NCBI RefSeq assembly: GCF_902859915.1
Contig: NZ_CADIKK010000006.1
Span: forward strand, 217,703 to 281,702
Length of the DNA: 64,000 nt
Source of the DNA: Paraburkholderia ultramafica
GTDB lineage: Bacteria; Pseudomonadota; Gammaproteobacteria; Burkholderiales; Burkholderiaceae
Direction: 5' to 3'
A program made the translations under genes and the position numbers. The notes under the pieces were generated by a model. The model saw nothing but the letters and a program-made list of their open reading frames with translations. It had not been told where the DNA came from and did not search any database. This document shows, piece after piece, positions 1 to 9,188 of the stretch. Position 1 is the stretch's first letter. Each line of letters begins with the position of its first letter.

Positions 1-1562
1 TGTTCGGACTGGTGCTGGTCGCGCAAGCGGTGGTGTTGCCGGTCTTGCAGCCGTCGATGAACTGGCTCGGCGGCAGCTTCCTGCTTGCTGCATTGATGGC
101 CGTGCATGTCGGCTACGGCTTCACGCGTGCCAGGCTCGACGAGACCGCGTTGCGGTGGGCGGCTGGCGCGTTGATCGTCGGCGGCCTGTTCGCGGTGTTC
201 TGTCAGGTGATCCAGCTATTTCACCTCGAGACGCGCGTGTCGCCGTTCGTGGTCGCATATAACGTGACCGTCGAGCGCCGGCCGTTCGGCAATATGGCGC
301 AGGCGAACCACCTCGCCACCTACATCGCGTTCGCGATGGCGGGCGCGCTGTTGCTCGTGCAGACACGGCGGCTGGCCGTCGGCATCTGGCTGCTCGTATC
401 GACGATCTTCGCGGTGGGACTGGCGCTGACCGTGTCGCGCGGTCCGTGGCTGCAGATGGGGGTGATCGTCGTCGCGGGTTTCTGGATGGCGTTCGCGCAG
501 ATTCGCAGTGAACCGCTGCTACGCCGCAGCAATCGTGAGTGGATCATTCCGATTGCGCTGGCGGTGCTGTTCTTCGTGGTCAATGCGCTGATCCGCTGGG
601 CCAACGTGCACTATCACCTGGAGCTGGCGCAGTCGGCGGCCGATCGTTTCAAGGACGCCGGCCAGATCGCGCCGCGCCTCGCGCTGTGGAAGTACGGCTG
701 GACGATGTTCAGGACGCATCCGCTGCTGGGCGTCGGTTGGGGCGAATTTCCGAGCTACCAGTACGAGCTTGTGAAGACGCTAGGCGGTGTCGAGATCGCC
801 AATAATTCGCACGATATCTTCATCGACCTGCTCGCGAAGACAGGTTTGATCGGCCTTGCGATCGTGCTGTTCGGGCTGGTCACCTGGCTCGTGCGGGTGG
901 TGCGCGCACCGCAAAGCGCGGCGCGCATATTCGGCATCGCGCTGATCGGCGTGCTGACGATGCACGCGCTGGTCGAATATCCGCAGCAGTACATGTTCTT
1001 CCTGCTGCCGGCGATGTTCGTGTTCGGCCTGCTGGAGACACGGCCGTTGCGTCTCGTGCCTGGACGTCTGTCGTTCGGCGCGTTTGCGGTGGTGGTGTTC
1101 GGCGGGCTGGCGGCGCTGTATCCGGCGTATCGCGACTACGCGCGCGCCGAGGTGCTGTACTACGGCGAGCGGCCTGCGGAGCAATACACCGCGGCCCCGT
1201 CGTTCCTGTTCCAGGCCTGGGGCGAGTACGGTCTCGCGACGCTGCAGCCGATGAATGCGATGAACCTGCAACACAAACTCGCGATGCACAAGCAGGCAAT
1301 CGCGCTGCTGCCGGGCGAAACCGTGTTGCGCCGCTATGCGGTGCTGCAGGCGCTGAGCGGGGATACGGCGGCAGCGCTCGACACGGTCGCACGCCTGAAG
1401 ATTTTTTCTGAGGAACTGAAGGACTGGCCGGCGCAGTTGAGCTATGTGTACCAATTGACCGACGAGCAGAAGTCGCTGGCTGGCTTCAAGGCGGAACTGG
1501 TCAAGCGCTACGGCACGCCGTCGTCCGACGTCAATCAGGACGACGACAGCGACGAGGATTGA
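1..1562 (+). CDS. pglL: PglL-type O-oligosaccharyltransferase / Wzy-family ligase (5' end cut by window)
   Basis: Multi-spanning inner-membrane enzyme that transfers lipid-linked glycans to protein (PglL) or to lipid A core (O-antigen ligase). The frame is open to the window edge, so the N-terminus lies outside; the first in-window start (GTG at 12) is not a credible start. The visible ~519 residues hold many hydrophobic helices, an SRGPWLQM segment and a periplasmic stretch with NNSHDIFIDLL typical of the Wzy_C domain, then a soluble C-terminal region (Wzy_C_2-like) ending in an acidic DDDSDED tail. The long C-terminal region and the neighbouring moaC favour PglL over WaaL; that choice is inference. 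Convergent with moaC. Confidence 0.85.
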   Translation, partial: FGLVLVAQAVVLPVLQPSMNWLGGSFLLAALMAVHVGYGFTRARLDETALRWAAGALIVGGLFAVFCQVIQLFHLETRVSPFVVAYNVTVERRPFGNMAQANHLATYIAFAMAGALLLVQTRRLAVGIWLLVSTIFAVGLALTVSRGPWLQMGVIVVAGFWMAFAQIRSEPLLRRSNREWIIPIALAVLFFVVNALIRWANVHYHLELAQSAADRFKDAGQIAPRLALWKYGWTMFRTHPLLGVGWGEFPSYQYELVKTLGGVEIANNSHDIFIDLLAKTGLIGLAIVLFGLVTWLVRVVRAPQSAARIFGIALIGVLTMHALVEYPQQYMFFLLPAMFVFGLLETRPLRLVPGRLSFGAFAVVVFGGLAALYPAYRDYARAEVLYYGERPAEQYTAAPSFLFQAWGEYGLATLQPMNAMNLQHKLAMHKQAIALLPGETVLRRYAVLQALSGDTAAALDTVARLKIFSEELKDWPAQLSYVYQLTDEQKSLAGFKAELVKRYGTPSSDVNQDDDSDED

Positions 1563-1628
1563 CGTCGTCGCGCTCGTTTCAAAGCTTCAAAGCGTTAAAG
1601 GGGAGTGAGGCGATGACGCAGGCCGTCA

Positions 1629-2105
1629 TCAACCCGCTACCCAATCCCCCGATTTCCCGCCATGCTTCTCCAGCACCTTCACTTCAGTGATCGTCATGCC
1701 CCGATCCACGGCCTTGCACATGTCGTACACCGTCAGTAGTCCCACCTGCACGGCGGTCAGCGCTTCCATCTCCACACCCGTGCGTCCTAGCGTTTCGACC
1801 TGAACCGTGCAGTGCACGCCAGGCAGCGTCTCATCGAGTTCGAAGTCCACCTTGACACGCGTCAGCGCGAGCGGATGACAGAGCGGAATCAGATCGGCCG
1901 TGCGTTTCGAGCCTTGAATCGCCGCAATGCGCGCGATGCCGATCACGTCGCCCTTCTTGGCGTTGCCGTCGCGGATCAGCGCGAACGTCTCCGGCAGCAT
2001 GCGGATCGAGCCGCGCGCAACGGCGATGCGCTTGGTCTCCTGCTTGCCGCCGACATCCACCATATGCGCCTGGCCGGCGGCGTCGAAATGAGTGAGTTCA
2101 GGCAT
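1629..2105 (-). CDS. moaC: Cyclic pyranopterin monophosphate synthase MoaC
   Basis: Second step of molybdenum cofactor synthesis: rearranges 3',8-cyclo-GTP to cyclic pyranopterin monophosphate in the cytosol. The 158-residue length is normal. It begins [18 protein letters not shown] and carries the family motifs [11 protein letters not shown] (substrate-pocket Cys/His) and a C-terminal [16 protein letters not shown] segment with the conserved Lys and Asp. It stands alone, convergent with the pglL-like gene and divergent from the M48 protease. ATG start with a purine-rich GGAGC sequence just upstream. Confidence 0.97.
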   Translation of the reverse strand: MPELTHFDAAGQAHMVDVGGKQETKRIAVARGSIRMLPETFALIRDGNAKKGDVIGIARIAAIQGSKRTADLIPLCHPLALTRVKVDFELDETLPGVHCTVQVETLGRTGVEMEALTAVQVGLLTVYDMCKAVDRGMTITEVKVLEKHGGKSGDWVAG

Positions 2106-2250
2106 GTTTGGGCTCCTTCAGAGGGCGCCTATCATAGCAGTGCGGCGCGAGCACCCGAATCGCCGCGGCGACTGATTACAATTGCCCTGTGCCCGCTATC
2201 TTAGTCCGAGCGGCGGGCGTCGCTTTCGACTTCGTCATAACGACCTCGCG

Positions 2251-3960
2251 ATGCGTCCGAAACGGCTTCTTGCTGCGTTGTTGTCTGTCGCGCTCGCGGC
2301 GCCGCCGGGCGCGTTCGCGCAATCGCACGCCGGCTCGAACCTCGCGCTCAACGCGCAGGCGGCTGAGTCGCCGCTGGTCAGCGGCCCGGCCGAAACCTAC
2401 GCCGACCCGCTCGTGCCGCCCGACATCGCGCAAGGCGTGTTCGGCGTGTACGGTGGCGCGCAGAGCCGCCTCTCCGGCAACACCGGTGTGAACAGCAGTT
2501 GGCGCGCACCGATCGTCACGCAGCAATTACCTGACCTCGGCAACGGCGGCTCCGGTTCGCTGACGCCGCAGGCCGAACGCAAGCTCGGCGAGCGCGTGAT
2601 GCGCGAAGTGCGCCGCGACCCCGACTATCTCGACGACTGGCTGGTGCGCGATTACCTGAACTCGGTGGCCGCCAAACTCGCCGCGGCGGCGAGCGCGCTG
2701 TACATCGGCGGCTATCGTCCGGACTTCGATCTGTTCGCGGTGCGCGACGCGCAGATCAACGCGTTCTCGCTACCTGGCGGTTTCATCGGCGTGAATACCG
2801 GTTTGATCACGGCGACGCAGACTGAGTCCGAACTGGCGTCGGTGCTCGGTCATGAAATGGGCCACGTATTGCAGCGTCACATCTCGCGCATGATGACGGC
2901 CGGCGAGCACAGCACCTATGCCGCGCTTGCCGGCATGTTGTTCGGCGTGCTGGCAGGCGTGCTCGCGCATAGCGGCGACCTGGGCAGCGCAATTGCGATC
3001 GGCGGCCAGGCTTATGCGGTCGACAACCAGTTGCGCTTCTCGCGTTCCGCCGAGCACGAGGCGGATCGCGTCGGCTTTCTTCTGCTGGCCGGCGCGGGGT
3101 ATGACCCGTACGCGATGGCCACCTTCTTTGGCCGGCTCGATCGTGCGGCGATGAACGACATGGGCATCCCGGCGTACGCGCGCACGCACCCGCTGACCGG
3201 CGAACGGATCGCCGACATGGAGGACCGTGCGCGCCGCGCGCCGTACCGACAGCCGCATCAGGCGTCCGAATACGGCTTTGTGCGCGCGCGGGCGCGGTTG
3301 CTGCAGGACCGCTCTCGCAGCGAGTACGCGGATGAGATTTCGCGCTTGCGCTCCGAAATCGACGATCGTACCGCGCTCAACGTCGCGGCGAACTGGTATG
3401 GGATCGCGTATGGGCAGATGCTGCTCGAGCGTTATGACGACGCGGCAGCGTCGCTCGCGACTTCCCGCGCGGCGTTTGCGGCGGGCGAGCGCACGGAGGG
3501 CGGACCCGCGCGCAGCTCGCCGAGTCTCGACGTGCTGGCCGCCGATATCGCGCGGCGCGCCGGGCGCAACGACGAAGCCGCGCGTCTCGCTGAGTTTGCG
3601 CAGAAGCGCTGGCCGCAGTCGAACGCCGCGATCGACATCCATATCCGCACCTTGCTGACCTTGCGGCGATTCACCGATGCGCAGGCGCTCGCGCAGAAAG
3701 AGACCCGTGCCCAGCCGGATCAGCCGGCGTGGTGGCTGTATCTGGCGCAGGCAAGCGCGGGCAGCGGCGATGCGTTGACGCAGCATCGGGCGATGGCGGA
3801 AAAGTTCGCGCTGGAGGGGGCGTGGCCGTCGGCGATCCGGCAATTGAAGGACGCGCGCGATCTGAAGACGATTGGCTACTACGACCTCGCAACCATCGAT
3901 GCGCGGTTGCACGAAATGGAGAGCCGCTATAAGGAGGAGCGGCTCGACGAGAAGGGTTAG
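2251..3960 (+). CDS. M48-family periplasmic metalloprotease with TPR region (BepA/YfgC-like)
   Basis: Probable outer-membrane-biogenesis quality-control protease. I start it at ATG 2251 rather than the upstream in-frame start at 2182 because MRPKRLLAALLSVALAAPPG begins a clean Sec signal peptide ending near AFAQS. The 569-residue product has the zinc motif HEMGH (H201, E202, H205) and the downstream EHEAD segment (E268-D272) that provides the third ligand, plus a hydrophobic Ala/Gly-rich stretch between them. The C-terminal ~250 residues are helical and TPR-like, as in BepA. Divergent from moaC. Family assignment is firm; substrate is inferred from E. coli BepA. Confidence 0.9.
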   Translation: MRPKRLLAALLSVALAAPPGAFAQSHAGSNLALNAQAAESPLVSGPAETYADPLVPPDIAQGVFGVYGGAQSRLSGNTGVNSSWRAPIVTQQLPDLGNGGSGSLTPQAERKLGERVMREVRRDPDYLDDWLVRDYLNSVAAKLAAAASALYIGGYRPDFDLFAVRDAQINAFSLPGGFIGVNTGLITATQTESELASVLGHEMGHVLQRHISRMMTAGEHSTYAALAGMLFGVLAGVLAHSGDLGSAIAIGGQAYAVDNQLRFSRSAEHEADRVGFLLLAGAGYDPYAMATFFGRLDRAAMNDMGIPAYARTHPLTGERIADMEDRARRAPYRQPHQASEYGFVRARARLLQDRSRSEYADEISRLRSEIDDRTALNVAANWYGIAYGQMLLERYDDAAASLATSRAAFAAGERTEGGPARSSPSLDVLAADIARRAGRNDEAARLAEFAQKRWPQSNAAIDIHIRTLLTLRRFTDAQALAQKETRAQPDQPAWWLYLAQASAGSGDALTQHRAMAEKFALEGAWPSAIRQLKDARDLKTIGYYDLATIDARLHEMESRYKEERLDEKG

Positions 3961-3978
3961 GGCTGGACCTGGTTATCT

Positions 3979-4008
3979 GGGTGCAACGAGGCTGGATGCC
4001 ATGCACCC
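3979..4008. terminator. Weak hairpin between convergent genes
   Basis: GGGTGCA at 3979-3985 pairs with TGCACCC at 4002-4008 across a 16-nt loop, in the 54 bases between the stops of the M48 protease and the convergent DUF gene. There is no T-run on either side, so termination is only a possibility. Confidence 0.3.
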
Positions 4009-4014
4009 AAAACC

Positions 4015-4587
4015 CTACGCATTCGCCGCCGGACTCGACACGAACCCGAAGCGCGCGGCAACATCGCCGCGCCGCAGTGCTTCCAGAGGCAACACAACCT
4101 GGTTGTTCCAGTGGAACTCGCCGTTCATCGAATCGTCGGCGAGCGTTGCATGAGTGGAGAAGACCTCCAGATCGTGATCGTGCAAAACCGCGGCTCTTGC
4201 AGGCGCCGAGCTATCGGCGAACAGAATCCCGCCTTCTTCATCGATAAAGACAGCAGTGGGCTCGAACGTGCCACCGGCCTGGTCCTGCAACACGAGCACC
4301 CCATTCGCATCCGCCGACAGCCGTACCACCCAAGGCGTATAGCCCAGTTCGACATACACCCGCTGCGGACCGTTCTGGAAATACCACTGCCCGCTTTCAT
4401 CGGCGTCGTAGTTCCGGTTGATGAACCCGAGCAGCGCCTCATGCCGGATCGGCTCGCCCGGCGATCCGCTCGCCTGAGCGGCGTCATCGCGCATGCGCCA
4501 GGTGCCGCGCCGGTCCAGCATCAGCCACCCGGTGCAACTCGGAACGTTCGGCCACTTGACCAAAGCCTGCCTGACGATGTCATCCAT
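4015..4587 (-). CDS. Conserved hypothetical protein (DUF29xx-type family), cotranscribed with YheT-like hydrolase
   Basis: A 190-residue soluble protein starting MDDIVRQALVKWPNVPSCTGW, with no signal peptide or membrane segment. It is rich in Trp and aromatic residues (GTWRMRD, GQWYFQNGPQRVYVELGYTPWV), a pattern I associate with a proteobacterial domain-of-unknown-function family always found beside YheT hydrolases; I cannot verify the family number. Its start overlaps the end of the upstream hydrolase gene by 8 nt, so the two are translationally coupled. Function unknown. Confidence 0.85.
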   Translation of the reverse strand: MDDIVRQALVKWPNVPSCTGWLMLDRRGTWRMRDDAAQASGSPGEPIRHEALLGFINRNYDADESGQWYFQNGPQRVYVELGYTPWVVRLSADANGVLVLQDQAGGTFEPTAVFIDEEGGILFADSSAPARAAVLHDHDLEVFSTHATLADDSMNGEFHWNNQVVLPLEALRRGDVAARFGFVSSPAANA

Positions 4588-5671
4588 GATCGACGTGTCG
4601 CTCCATGTAGCCGAGCACGCGCCGCGACAGCCAGTCGATGCGGCCCGGAAACGGCCCGGTCATAAAGCCGGCGTGGCCGCCGTGCCTCGGCTGGTCGAGC
4701 TCCACCGCCGCCGAGACCTCGTGCCGCGACGGCAACGCCTTGGCCGGCAGGAACGGGTCGTTGCGCGCATTCAGCACCAGCGTCGGCACCTGAATGTGCG
4801 GCAGCAGCGGACGCGTGGTTGCCGTGCTCCAGTAATCGTCGGTATCGCGAAACCCGTGCAGCGGCGCGGTCACCGCATTGTCGAACTCGTACATCGTGCG
4901 GCTCGCCAGCATTGCATCGCGGTCGAACAGGCCCGGAAACTGGACCAGCTTCTGCTCGGCCTTCTGCTTGAGCGTCTTCAGGAAACTGCGCGTGTAGACG
5001 AGGCCGAAGCCCTGCGATAACGCGCGGCCGCCGGCATGCACGTCGATCGGCGTCGAAATCGCGGCGGCCGCCGAGATCACCGACGCGGCTTCCTCGCGCC
5101 GCTCGCCCAGCCAGCGCAGCAGCACATTGCCGCCGAGCGACACGCCCGCCGCGACGACCGGCCCGCGATGCGCGGCGCGCAAGCGGCGCAGCACCCAATC
5201 GACTTCGTTGCTGTCGGCGAGGTGATAGAAACGCGGCATCCGGTTCAACGAGCCACTGCAACTGCGAAAGTGCGGCACGACACCATGCCAGCCGTAGTCG
5301 CGCGCGGCCGCCATCAATGAAGCCGCGTAGTGCGATGCCGAACTGCCTTCGAGGCCATGAAACAGCACGAACAGCGGGGCATCGGCGGCGGGAGTCCGGG
5401 ACACGAGGCCTGGCGTGAGCGGCGCGGCGGACTCGCCGTCATGCAGCACCCAGTCGAGATCGATGAAGTCGCCATCAGGCGTATCCCAGCGCTCGCGGCG
5501 AAACGAAACCGCCGGGCGGCGCGCGAACAGCGACGGGACGATGGTCTGCACATGCCGATTCGGCAGCCAGAGCGGCGCGCGGTAAAGCAGCTCGACCGTG
5601 TCCTCGACAGCCGCCGCGACCGTGGTGTGGGCCATGCCGGAGGAAACGGATTTATCGTGCGTCGAACTCAT
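4580..5671 (-). CDS. YheT-family alpha/beta hydrolase
   Basis: Cytosolic alpha/beta-fold hydrolase of the YheT/ABHD1-3 type, probably an esterase; the substrate is unknown. The 363-residue protein shows LWLPNRHVQTIVPSL near residues 34-48 (YheT signature), the oxyanion loop FHGLEGS at 104-110, nucleophile S178 in GVSLGG, acid D305 in NARNDPFLP and H333 in RHGGHAGF. ATG at 5671; an internal Met at residue 13 is an alternative start. First gene of a two-gene operon with the downstream DUF protein. Confidence 0.92.
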   Translation of the reverse strand: MSSTHDKSVSSGMAHTTVAAAVEDTVELLYRAPLWLPNRHVQTIVPSLFARRPAVSFRRERWDTPDGDFIDLDWVLHDGESAAPLTPGLVSRTPAADAPLFVLFHGLEGSSASHYAASLMAAARDYGWHGVVPHFRSCSGSLNRMPRFYHLADSNEVDWVLRRLRAAHRGPVVAAGVSLGGNVLLRWLGERREEAASVISAAAAISTPIDVHAGGRALSQGFGLVYTRSFLKTLKQKAEQKLVQFPGLFDRDAMLASRTMYEFDNAVTAPLHGFRDTDDYWSTATTRPLLPHIQVPTLVLNARNDPFLPAKALPSRHEVSAAVELDQPRHGGHAGFMTGPFPGRIDWLSRRVLGYMERHVDHG

Positions 5672-5728
5672 GCCGGCGTTGGAGCAAATAAGTAAAGCGC
5701 GAATCTGAATCTGAAACTGAGCCGCGCG

Positions 5729-6175
5729 TCAGTGCAGCGAGCCCTGGCCATGCCGCATCTTGGTTGCGAACTGGCTGGCGGCCTCGTTCGGCATCGGGCT
5801 TGCGTGAATGTGCGCGATGCGCCACTCGCCGCGTTCATGGACCATCACGTAAGTGGTGAAAACCATCGTGGGCGTAGCGTTCGGATCGGCGGGACGGTGC
5901 GCTTCGGCAATCGCGTAGACGACGGTGCCGAGGCTGTCGTAGACGCGGATGTCGAGCGGCTCGATCGAAACGGGCGCGGCTTCGAGCTGGATCTGCAAGC
6001 CGGCGCGAATGCTGTCGAGGCCGTGCAGGTGGGAGCCGTCGGCGCAGATGCAACTGACGAACTCTTCATCGATCCACAGGCCCATCAAGCTGTCGATATT
6101 GACCTCGGCGACGGCCTGATAGTAGGCGTTCAGGGTATCGGCGGCGGCTTCGAAGATATGGGCAAAACGTGGCAT
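5729..6175 (-). CDS. SnoaL/NTF2-like nuclear transport factor 2 family protein
   Basis: A 148-residue single-domain protein of the NTF2-like cone fold. It starts MPRFAHIFEAAADTLNAYYQAV (cap helix), continues with a DSLMGLWIDEEFVSCICADGSH strand-turn, and ends with a WRIAHIHASPMP strand typical of SnoaL-like/DUF4440 ketosteroid-isomerase-type proteins. The enzymatic role is unknown. It lies between the YheT operon and waaF on the same strand but is separated from each by a gap, so it may be its own unit. Confidence 0.85.
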   Translation of the reverse strand: MPRFAHIFEAAADTLNAYYQAVAEVNIDSLMGLWIDEEFVSCICADGSHLHGLDSIRAGLQIQLEAAPVSIEPLDIRVYDSLGTVVYAIAEAHRPADPNATPTMVFTTYVMVHERGEWRIAHIHASPMPNEAASQFATKMRHGQGSLH

Positions 6176-6357
6176 GGCTCGTCAGTCTCTTGTGCGCGGC
6201 GCGCGGTTGCGGGACAGCGGTCAGCGGGACAGTCCGGAGCACCGGACCGGTCGCCCCCGGAGCGCCAGATTGCCCGCGCTGCAAGGCGCGAACATGACGC
6301 GACGCACTCGGAGGCGTGCGGTGTTGCGTGCAAGTATCAAGTCGACGATCAGCCAGC

Positions 6358-7383
6358 TCAGCGTTGCGTCAGCAACATGCCACGCAAATCGCTGAATACC
6401 TGCTCGGCGCTCAACTGCTTCAGGCAGTTCAGATGCCCGAGCGGACACTCGCGCTCAAAACAGGGGCTGCATTCGAGATGGAGCCATTGTACCTTCGCAA
6501 GCTCCGACAAGGGCGGCGTGTGGCGCGGATCGGTCGAACCGTACACCGCCACCAGTGGCCGGCGCAGCGCGGCGGCCACGTGCATCAGGCCGGAGTCGTT
6601 GGTGACGACCGCGCTGGCCCGCGAGATCAGCGCGCAAGCCTCGCCCAGCGCGGTCTGGCCGCACAGGTTGCGCACGTTCGGCGCCTTCTCGGCGATCGCC
6701 TGGGCGAGCGGCGCGTCTTTCGGCGAACCGAGCGCGACGATCTGCGTGTACGGGAACGACTGGCCGACCATCTGCGCGAGCGACGCGAAGTGTTCGGGCG
6801 GCCAGCGCTTGGCGGGGCCGTACTCGGCGCCCGGGCAGAACACCAGCAGCGGCACGCGCGTGTCCAGATTGAAGCGCGCCGACACGCGCGACGCTTCGTT
6901 CAGGTCCGCGTCGAGGCGCGGCATCGGCAAGTCGTCGGGGACTTTGGCGCCGGGCGCGTAGGCGAGGGCGGCGTACTGGCCGACCATCGGCGGGCGCTCG
7001 TCCTTGCGCGGATTCGCGTGACGCACGTTCAGCAGGCCGTAGCGGCTTTCGCCGGTATAGCCGATGCGCAGCGCAATACCCGCCATCCACGGAATCAGCG
7101 CGGACTTGAGCGAGTTCGGCAGCACGTAGGCCGCGTCGTAGCCGACGTCGCGCAAATCGCTCGCCAGTTGCCAGCGGCGCAGCATTTGCAGCTTGCCGTG
7201 CGCGAGGTCGGTAGCGTAGACGTCGCGGATTTCCGGCATGCGCTCGAGCACGGGTGCGACCCACGAGGGCGCGACCGCGTCGATGACGATGCGCGGATGC
7301 AGTTTCACGAGGCGCGCAAATAGCGGCTGCGCCATCAATGCGTCACCGATCCAGTTCGGTGCGATAACCAACGCGCGACGCAT
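6358..7383 (-). CDS. waaF: ADP-heptose:LPS heptosyltransferase II
   Basis: Glycosyltransferase family 9 enzyme that adds the second L-glycero-D-manno-heptose to the inner core of lipopolysaccharide on the cytosolic face of the inner membrane. It is 341 residues, starts MRRALVIAPNWIGDALMAQP (the classical WaaF N-terminal signature), contains FCPGAEYGPAKRWP near residues 192-205 and the ADP-heptose-binding segment TNDSGLMHVAAAL. A C-terminal cluster CSPCFERECPLGHLNC is also usual for WaaF. Start and length agree with the family. Confidence 0.96.
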   Translation of the reverse strand: MRRALVIAPNWIGDALMAQPLFARLVKLHPRIVIDAVAPSWVAPVLERMPEIRDVYATDLAHGKLQMLRRWQLASDLRDVGYDAAYVLPNSLKSALIPWMAGIALRIGYTGESRYGLLNVRHANPRKDERPPMVGQYAALAYAPGAKVPDDLPMPRLDADLNEASRVSARFNLDTRVPLLVFCPGAEYGPAKRWPPEHFASLAQMVGQSFPYTQIVALGSPKDAPLAQAIAEKAPNVRNLCGQTALGEACALISRASAVVTNDSGLMHVAAALRRPLVAVYGSTDPRHTPPLSELAKVQWLHLECSPCFERECPLGHLNCLKQLSAEQVFSDLRGMLLTQR

Positions 7384-7759
7384 CAGAGTGAGTGTCCGGT
7401 GTCGAAACGAAGCGCCGCGCGCGCAATGCGCGTGGCGTTCGGATTGGTAAAAGGGGAAAAGCCGCCAACCGTGTGGCGCGCTTCCGGTTTCGCCGGATGC
7501 GCCGCAGTGGCGGCCCTGCTGCGGCGTGCCTGCCTTTGAGCTTGCGTGTGCGTTGGCGTGGTCTGCGCCTGCTGTGCAACCGGACCCGGCCCGCCTGACG
7601 ACGAAGCGGGCGGCGGAATCTCAAGCCAATCAGTCAGCGGACCACGCAACGAAACCGACGACGAGACGCACGTCGAAGCAGACGACGCGACACCCGTCAA
7701 CCCGCGCACAACGCCCCGCAAGGCAGCGCCGCAAGCAACCAACGCTCAGTGCGCCGTGA
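7384..7759. other. 376-base gap without a supported gene
   Basis: Between the start of waaF and the end of the zinc-finger gene. Several overlapping frames are open here, but their products are low-complexity Thr/Ala/Arg/Pro strings with no motif and no convincing ribosome binding site. I see no hairpin of note. It may hold the waaF promoter. Confidence 0.5.
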
Positions 7760-7954
7760 TCAATGACCCTTGACCACTTCGCCTTCGCGCAGCTTGTAAC
7801 GCGTGCTGCAGTACGGGCAACGCGCTTCGCCGTGCGTGACATCGATAAAGACGCGCGGATGCGCGCTCCAGCGCGGCATGGCCGGGTTCGGGCAGTAGGC
7901 CGGCAGGTCTTTAGCCGACAGTTCGACCAGCGGCATTTCCTTGATTTCGCTCAT
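7760..7954 (-). CDS. Small zinc-finger protein (zf-CHCC, NDUFS6-like)
   Basis: A 64-residue protein. I start it at ATG 7954 (MSEIKEMPLVELSAKDLPAY), 20 codons inside a longer open frame, because the homologous domain begins there and the extra residues have no motif. Zinc ligands are visible as C..H...CPYC: CPNPAMPRW, then SAHPRVFIDV, then ARCPYCSTRYKL. The fold is shared with the C-terminal domain of the mitochondrial complex I subunit NDUFS6. It follows ilvE on the same strand, the usual Burkholderia order. Its cellular role is not established. Confidence 0.9.
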   Translation of the reverse strand: MSEIKEMPLVELSAKDLPAYCPNPAMPRWSAHPRVFIDVTHGEARCPYCSTRYKLREGEVVKGH

Positions 7955-8041
7955 GGGACTTTCTCGTTGTATGCAGGGTGCGGGCGTTGCGCCGGTAAAG
8001 GCCTGGCAGGGCAAACGCCCGGCCGGCCGGTGCAGCGCGCA

Positions 8042-8965
8042 TTAGATCCTGGTCAGCCAGTGCGCGTACTTCTCGCTCTTGCCGTTCACGATGTCGAAGA
8101 AGCCCGCTTGCAGCTTCTCGGTGATCGGACCGCGTGCGCCCGAACCGATCGTGCGGTTGTCGAGTTCGCGGATCGGCGTGACTTCGGCGGCGGTGCCGGT
8201 GAAGAACGCTTCGTCGCAGGTGTAGACCTCGTCACGCGTGATGCGCTTTTCGATCACCTGGATGCCCGCGTCGCGCGCCAGCGTGATGACCGTGTCGCGC
8301 GTGATGCCGTCGAGACACGACGACAGGTCCGGCGTGTACAGCTTGCCGTTGTTCACGAGGAAGAAGTTCTCGCCCGAGCCTTCCGACACATAGCCGTCGA
8401 CGTCGAGCAGCAGCGCTTCGTCGTAGCCGTCGGTGGTCGCTTCCTGGTTGGCGAGGATCGAGTTCACGTACCAGCCCGACGCCTTCGCGCGGACCATCGA
8501 CACGTTCACGTGATGGCGCGTGAACGACGACGTCTTCACGCGGATGCCCTTGGCGATGCCGTCTTCACCGAGGTAAGCGCCCCACGGCCACGCGGCGATC
8601 GCCACGTGAATGGTGTTGCCCTTGGCCGACACGCCGAGCTTTTCCGAGCCGACCCAGATGATCGGGCGCAGGTAGCAGGACTCGAGCTTGTTCTCACGAA
8701 CCACTTCGCGTTGCGCGGCGGCAAGCGTTTCGTGATCGAACGGCACGTCCATCTGGAAAATCTTGGCCGAATTCAGCAGACGCCTGGTGTGCTCCTGCAG
8801 ACGGAAAATCGCGGTGCCGCCGTCAGCCGTCTTGTAGGCGCGTACGCCTTCGAAAACGCCCATGCCGTAATGCAGCGTGTGGGTGAGCACGTGGATTTTG
8901 GCATCGCGCCAGTCGATGAGCTTGCCATCCATCCAGATCTTGCCGTCGCGGTCGGCCATTGACAT
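8042..8965 (-). CDS. ilvE: Branched-chain amino acid aminotransferase
   Basis: PLP-dependent class IV aminotransferase that makes leucine, isoleucine and valine from their 2-oxo acids and glutamate. The 307-residue product has LTHTLHYGMGVFEGVRAY (residues 27-44), the PLP lysine K161 in MVRAKASGWY, and EGSGENFFLV and FFTGTAAEVTPI near the C-terminal half. Met-3 is an equally possible start. Divergent from azlCD, which exports the products of this enzyme. Confidence 0.96.
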   Translation of the reverse strand: MSMADRDGKIWMDGKLIDWRDAKIHVLTHTLHYGMGVFEGVRAYKTADGGTAIFRLQEHTRRLLNSAKIFQMDVPFDHETLAAAQREVVRENKLESCYLRPIIWVGSEKLGVSAKGNTIHVAIAAWPWGAYLGEDGIAKGIRVKTSSFTRHHVNVSMVRAKASGWYVNSILANQEATTDGYDEALLLDVDGYVSEGSGENFFLVNNGKLYTPDLSSCLDGITRDTVITLARDAGIQVIEKRITRDEVYTCDEAFFTGTAAEVTPIRELDNRTIGSGARGPITEKLQAGFFDIVNGKSEKYAHWLTRI

Positions 8966-9188
8966 ACGATTCTCCAGCAGGTGCGTTGTGAGGTGGGGCT
9001 ACGAGCATCGGACATAGCCAAGAGCGGTATTTTAGCGTCTTTTGCACACGGAACGGGCATTGGGCCGCATCCCGGACGCTATAATCCGGCACACGCATAA
9101 TTCAAATCCGGATACGCCAGCGGGTGCCTGACGACCTGGCGTCGACTTCCCTTCGTTGCGGCGCCGTGGCGCCTGCCCGTTTCGCCTC